Assembly (NCBI RefSeq): GCF_900109615.1
Contig: NZ_FOIX01000002.1
Coordinates: 372,001 to 436,000 of the forward strand
Reading direction: 5' to 3'
Origin: Kaistella antarctica
GTDB taxonomy: Bacteria > Bacteroidota > Bacteroidia > Flavobacteriales > Weeksellaceae
Length of the DNA stretch: 64,000 bases
Positions 61,145-64,000 of this stretch are shown here, piece after piece (positions within the stretch are counted from its first letter, which is position 1; each line of letters starts with the position of its first letter). Position numbers and translations under genes: made by a program. The notes beneath the pieces were generated by a model. That model had not been told where the DNA came from. It saw only the letters and a program-made list of their open reading frames with translations, and did no database searches.

Positions 61145-61840
61145 ATGAAAATTTTTAATAAAACAGGTATAGCAGCTTTATTTATTTCAGCATCAATGCT
61201 GACAATGACAAGTTGTGAAGCAGTAAAGAATTCAAATAATCAGCAAAAAGGAACCGTAATCGGAACTGCAGCAGGTGCAATTATTGGTGGTGTTCTTGGT
61301 AATAACTTAGGTAAAGGTAAGAATGCACCACTGGGAGCAGTTCTTGGTGGAGTAGTTGGTGGCGTTGCCGGAAATGTTATCGGTAACAAAATGGATAAAC
61401 AAGCCAAACAAATTAAAGAAACCTTACCAGGTGCTGAGGTAGAAAGAGTTGGTGAAGGGATCAGAATTACCATGAAAGAAAATATGGTGAATTTCGGATT
61501 CGATTCTTCTAACTTGACCGAAAGCGCTAAAATGAACTTAGATAAATTATCTGCCGTTTTAATCGATAATCCTGATACCAATATAAATATCTACGGTCAT
61601 ACGGACAGCAAAGGTGCTGACAGTTATAACCTTTCTCTTTCTGAAAGAAGAGCTGGTGCGGTAAGAAGTTATTTATTATCAAAAGGAGTTTCTTCGAGCA
61701 GAATGATTGCGATGGGCGTTGGTGAAGCTGATCCAATTGCATCAAATAGTACCGATGATGGTAGAGCTCAAAATAGAAGAGTTGAATTTGCAATTACTGC
61801 AAATGAAAATATGATTAACGAAGCTGCTAACAATCAGTAA
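61145..61840 (+). CDS. OmpA-family lipoprotein with glycine-zipper segment
   Basis: A 231-residue lipoprotein (lipobox near 'LTMTSCEAVKN'). A glycine-zipper region ('GAIIGGVLGNNLGKGKNAPL', 'GAVLGGVVGGVAGNVIGNKM') may insert in or stack on a membrane. The C-terminal OmpA domain anchors to peptidoglycan ('NINIYGHTDSKGADSYNLSL', 'ERRAGAVRSYLLSKGV', 'GRAQNRRVEFAI'). It probably links the outer membrane to the wall. Probably co-transcribed with the lipocalin-like gene. Confidence 0.92.
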   Translation: MKIFNKTGIAALFISASMLTMTSCEAVKNSNNQQKGTVIGTAAGAIIGGVLGNNLGKGKNAPLGAVLGGVVGGVAGNVIGNKMDKQAKQIKETLPGAEVERVGEGIRITMKENMVNFGFDSSNLTESAKMNLDKLSAVLIDNPDTNINIYGHTDSKGADSYNLSLSERRAGAVRSYLLSKGVSSSRMIAMGVGEADPIASNSTDDGRAQNRRVEFAITANENMINEAANNQ

Positions 61841-61863
61841 TCAACTATCATATTAAGATTTTT

Positions 61864-61887
61864 AAAATCCGCTTCGGCGGATTTTTT
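61864..61887 (+). terminator. Intrinsic terminator with UUCG tetraloop
   Basis: AAAATCCGC-TTCG-GCGGATTTT followed by further T. The TTCG loop is closed by C-G, the very stable type. Confidence 0.93.
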
Positions 61888-61928
61888 CTATTTAAAATTC
61901 ACTAATTTTACGGCTTGATTTAATATAA

Positions 61929-62816
61929 ATGATGAAATATGTAAAACTCCTTCGCATCGAGCAGTGGGTCAAGAATCTTTTTGTTTTTTTACCGCTGTTT
62001 TTTTCAGGAAATATTATGCATTTTGATCTTTTGATGAAGAGTATTTTTGCGTTTGTACTGTTCTCGTTAACTGCAAGTAGTATTTATATTATCAATGATT
62101 ATTCAGACATCGAATCCGATAGAAAACATCCGGAGAAAAAAGACCGTCCCTTGGCAAGTGGTGCGATTTCGAAATCAACAGCCCAAATCATTTTAGTGAT
62201 TTTACTTTCGTTGATTTCTGTTTTAATGTTTCTAAGCAGTGAGTTTTTATTAGATAATCTTTGGAAATTTACCAGCATTATTGCATTTTATTTCGTGATG
62301 AACTTGGCCTATACTTTTAAGTTAAAACACGTCGCCATTGTAGATGTGATGATTATTTCAATCGGTTTTGTCCTGCGGGTTTTAGCAGGAGGTTATGCCA
62401 CGGGAATTTTAATTTCGCAATGGGCAATTTTGCTCACCTTTGTTTTAGCCTTAGTTTTAGCAATTGGTAAAAGGAGAGGAGAATTAATAAATGCCCAAAT
62501 TTCTGGTCGTACGCGAAAATCGCTTGATGGCTATAACGTACAATTCGCAGACATTGCACTTTCAATTAGTTGCGCTTTAGCGATTGTTTGCTATTTGATG
62601 TTTACCCTTTCACCAGAAGTTCAGCAGCGATTTCACCCCAGAGTCTTCTACACGGTAATATTTGTTGTTTTTGCTTTTTTGCGGTATTTGCAACAGACTT
62701 TGGTTTATAATAAAACCGAATCGCCGACCAAAATTATTTATAAAGATCACTACATTCAAGTCACTTTAGTACTTTGGTTGGTCGCATTTTTATTACAAAT
62801 TTATTTCAAGAAATGA
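61929..62816 (+). CDS. UbiA-family prenyltransferase, decaprenyl-phosphate phosphoribosyltransferase-like
   Basis: A 295-residue membrane enzyme with about eight to nine helices, 'LLRIEQWVKNLFVFLPLFFS' and the Asp-rich motif 'NDYSDIESDRKHPEKKDRPL' (N-D-x2-D-x3-D). 'LRIEQWVKN' and 'R.HP.K..RP' are typical of the DPPR-synthase branch that moves phosphoribose from PRPP to a polyprenyl phosphate. The pairing with the next, DprE1-like, gene (four-base ATGA overlap) supports this over quinone or heme UbiA roles. The carrier prenyl length is unknown. Confidence 0.88.
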   Translation: MMKYVKLLRIEQWVKNLFVFLPLFFSGNIMHFDLLMKSIFAFVLFSLTASSIYIINDYSDIESDRKHPEKKDRPLASGAISKSTAQIILVILLSLISVLMFLSSEFLLDNLWKFTSIIAFYFVMNLAYTFKLKHVAIVDVMIISIGFVLRVLAGGYATGILISQWAILLTFVLALVLAIGKRRGELINAQISGRTRKSLDGYNVQFADIALSISCALAIVCYLMFTLSPEVQQRFHPRVFYTVIFVVFAFLRYLQQTLVYNKTESPTKIIYKDHYIQVTLVLWLVAFLLQIYFKK

Positions 62817-64000
62817 AACCAAATTATAAACAGTCTGTAACGAGCTGGGGAAATTTTCCGGTGGTGGAAAAAGAAATGAAGTCCGAAGATTCATCTGCTA
62901 AAATTAAAGAGTATGTTCGCACGCACCACGACATTATACCTCGCGGTAATGGCAGAAGTTACGGTGATTCAGCTTTATCTGAAAATATATTTTCGACAAA
63001 ACGGCTTAATAAATTTATCAGTTTCGACCGTTTGAACGGAGTGATAGAATGTGAATCCGGAGTTTTGCTTTCTGAGGTTTTAGAGGTAATTGTTCCGCAA
63101 GGATACTTTTTATTTGTCACTCCAGGAACTAAATTTATTACAGTTGGTGGAGCAATCGCGTCTGATGTTCATGGGAAAAATCACCATGCAGATGGTTGTT
63201 TTTCAGAATGCCTTATTGAGTTTTCCTTATTGAACGAAAAAGGGGAGATTCTTACTTGTTCGCGGACAGAAAATTCAGCTAAATTTTGGTCAACAATTGG
63301 TGGAATGGGCTTAACTGGAATTATCCTTTCATCAAAATTCAAACTAAAAAATATTGAAAGCAGCTATATACGTCAGGAAAGCATCAAAGCTGATAACTTG
63401 GATGAAATTTTTAACTTGTTTGACGAAAGTGAATCTTGGACGTACAATGTTGCCTGGATTGATTGTCTTCAAAAAGATAAAAATTTAGGACGAAGTATCA
63501 TGATGCGTGGCGAGCATGCCTTCAAGCACGAGTTGCCAAAAAAACTGCAAGACAATCCTTTAAAAGTGCAACTTAATAATAGCCCATCGATTCCCTTTTA
63601 TTTTCCAAATTTTGTTTTGAATAATCTGACCGTTAAATTATTTAACCTCTTATATTACTTTAAACAAAACAAAAAAGAAGTAAAGAATTTTGTGCACTAT
63701 GAATCGTTTTTCTATCCTCTGGACATAATCAACGATTGGAACCGTATTTATGGAAAGAGAGGTTTTATTCAATATCAAATGGTGATTCCAAAAGAAAGAG
63801 GTAAAGAAGGAATGAGAAAAATACTTGAAACCATTGCACAAAGTGGAAACGGCTCTTTTCTCGCTGTTTTAAAATTATTTGGAAAAGCCAATCCAGAAGC
63901 TTACAATTCCTTTCCAATAGAAGGTTACACGCTGGCTTTGGATTTTAAAGTTAATTCTAAACTGCCAAAATTGGTAGAAAAATTAGATGCAATTGTTGAA
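62813..64000 (+). CDS. dprE1: DprE1-like FAD-binding oxidoreductase (3' end beyond window)
   Basis: The frame starts at ATG 62813, overlapping the stop of the preceding gene, and stays open for 396 codons to the window edge. The N-terminal FAD_binding_4 domain has 'IIPRGNGRSYGDSALSENIF', 'GTKFITVGGAIASDVHGKNH' and 'FWSTIGGMGLTGIILS'. These match DprE1, which oxidises decaprenyl-phosphoryl-ribose at C2 as the first step to decaprenyl-phosphoryl-arabinose. The C-terminal end, with the cysteine targeted by benzothiazinones in mycobacteria, is out of sight. Whether DprE2 follows is not visible. Confidence 0.88.
   Translation, partial: MKPNYKQSVTSWGNFPVVEKEMKSEDSSAKIKEYVRTHHDIIPRGNGRSYGDSALSENIFSTKRLNKFISFDRLNGVIECESGVLLSEVLEVIVPQGYFLFVTPGTKFITVGGAIASDVHGKNHHADGCFSECLIEFSLLNEKGEILTCSRTENSAKFWSTIGGMGLTGIILSSKFKLKNIESSYIRQESIKADNLDEIFNLFDESESWTYNVAWIDCLQKDKNLGRSIMMRGEHAFKHELPKKLQDNPLKVQLNNSPSIPFYFPNFVLNNLTVKLFNLLYYFKQNKKEVKNFVHYESFFYPLDIINDWNRIYGKRGFIQYQMVIPKERGKEGMRKILETIAQSGNGSFLAVLKLFGKANPEAYNSFPIEGYTLALDFKVNSKLPKLVEKLDAIVE

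Overview
The window is AT-rich chromosomal DNA from a member of the Bacteroidota, class Flavobacteriia, most likely the Chryseobacterium/Kaistella group. This rests on a secD-secF fusion, a long LepB with an extra insert, GSCFA, WbqC-like, DUF5683 and DUF6438 proteins, lipoproteins with short lipoboxes, almost no Shine-Dalgarno sequences, and flavobacterial-type promoters (TAnnTTTG at -7, with an upstream TTG where visible). No tRNA, rRNA, CRISPR array, insertion sequence or prophage was recognised.

Layout. Bases 1-10.2 kb hold a partial membrane-anchored protein, a tiny Cys-rich protein, glycine decarboxylase gcvP, a mazEF-type toxin-antitoxin pair, a Ca-binding-repeat lipoprotein, dGTPase, an SPFH protein, prfB and a DedA protein. 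Bases 10.3-15.7 kb are a stress/arsenic patch: a frameshifted mercuric-reductase-like flavoprotein, arsR with an operator palindrome, arsM, and an SDR enzyme. Bases 15.9-29.7 kb hold secDF, an MFS exporter, tatA-PAP2, and a tight polA-GT2-amidohydrolase-glycosyltransferase run facing a flippase. Bases 30-41.7 kb hold an alpha-amylase lipoprotein with a thioredoxin-like partner, a DEAD-box helicase, a YoeB-type toxin-antitoxin pair, DUF47-PiT phosphate uptake, a prenyl synthase, GSCFA, TatD and an acyltransferase. Bases 41.7-47.4 kb hold a second DEAD-box helicase, obg-adk-hpt and divergent purA.

The least explained part is 47464-51833 (minus strand). It is a three-gene operon of two large uncharacterised proteins plus a peptidoglycan-binding muramidase, none with a signal peptide. 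The two large proteins share three or four motifs in the same order (an R-x-W motif, a hydrophobic strand, FGP, and a C-terminal IGxxCxxxPxxP), so they look like diverged members of one undescribed family. One has gained a Pro/Thr-rich linker and an Ig-like domain. This is my main candidate for a novel system.

Bases 52.2-64 kb hold tonB, parA-parB-DUF5683-dapB, lepB, a WbqC-like protein, a subtilase, lipocalin-like and OmpA lipoproteins, and at the right edge a DPPR-synthase/DprE1-like pair. The tonB terminator hairpin has arms made of two perfect DnaA boxes next to parAB. Intergenic regions carry at least four copies of a structured dispersed repeat (two with a nested REP-like core) and several G-poor low-complexity tracts, often just before start codons.
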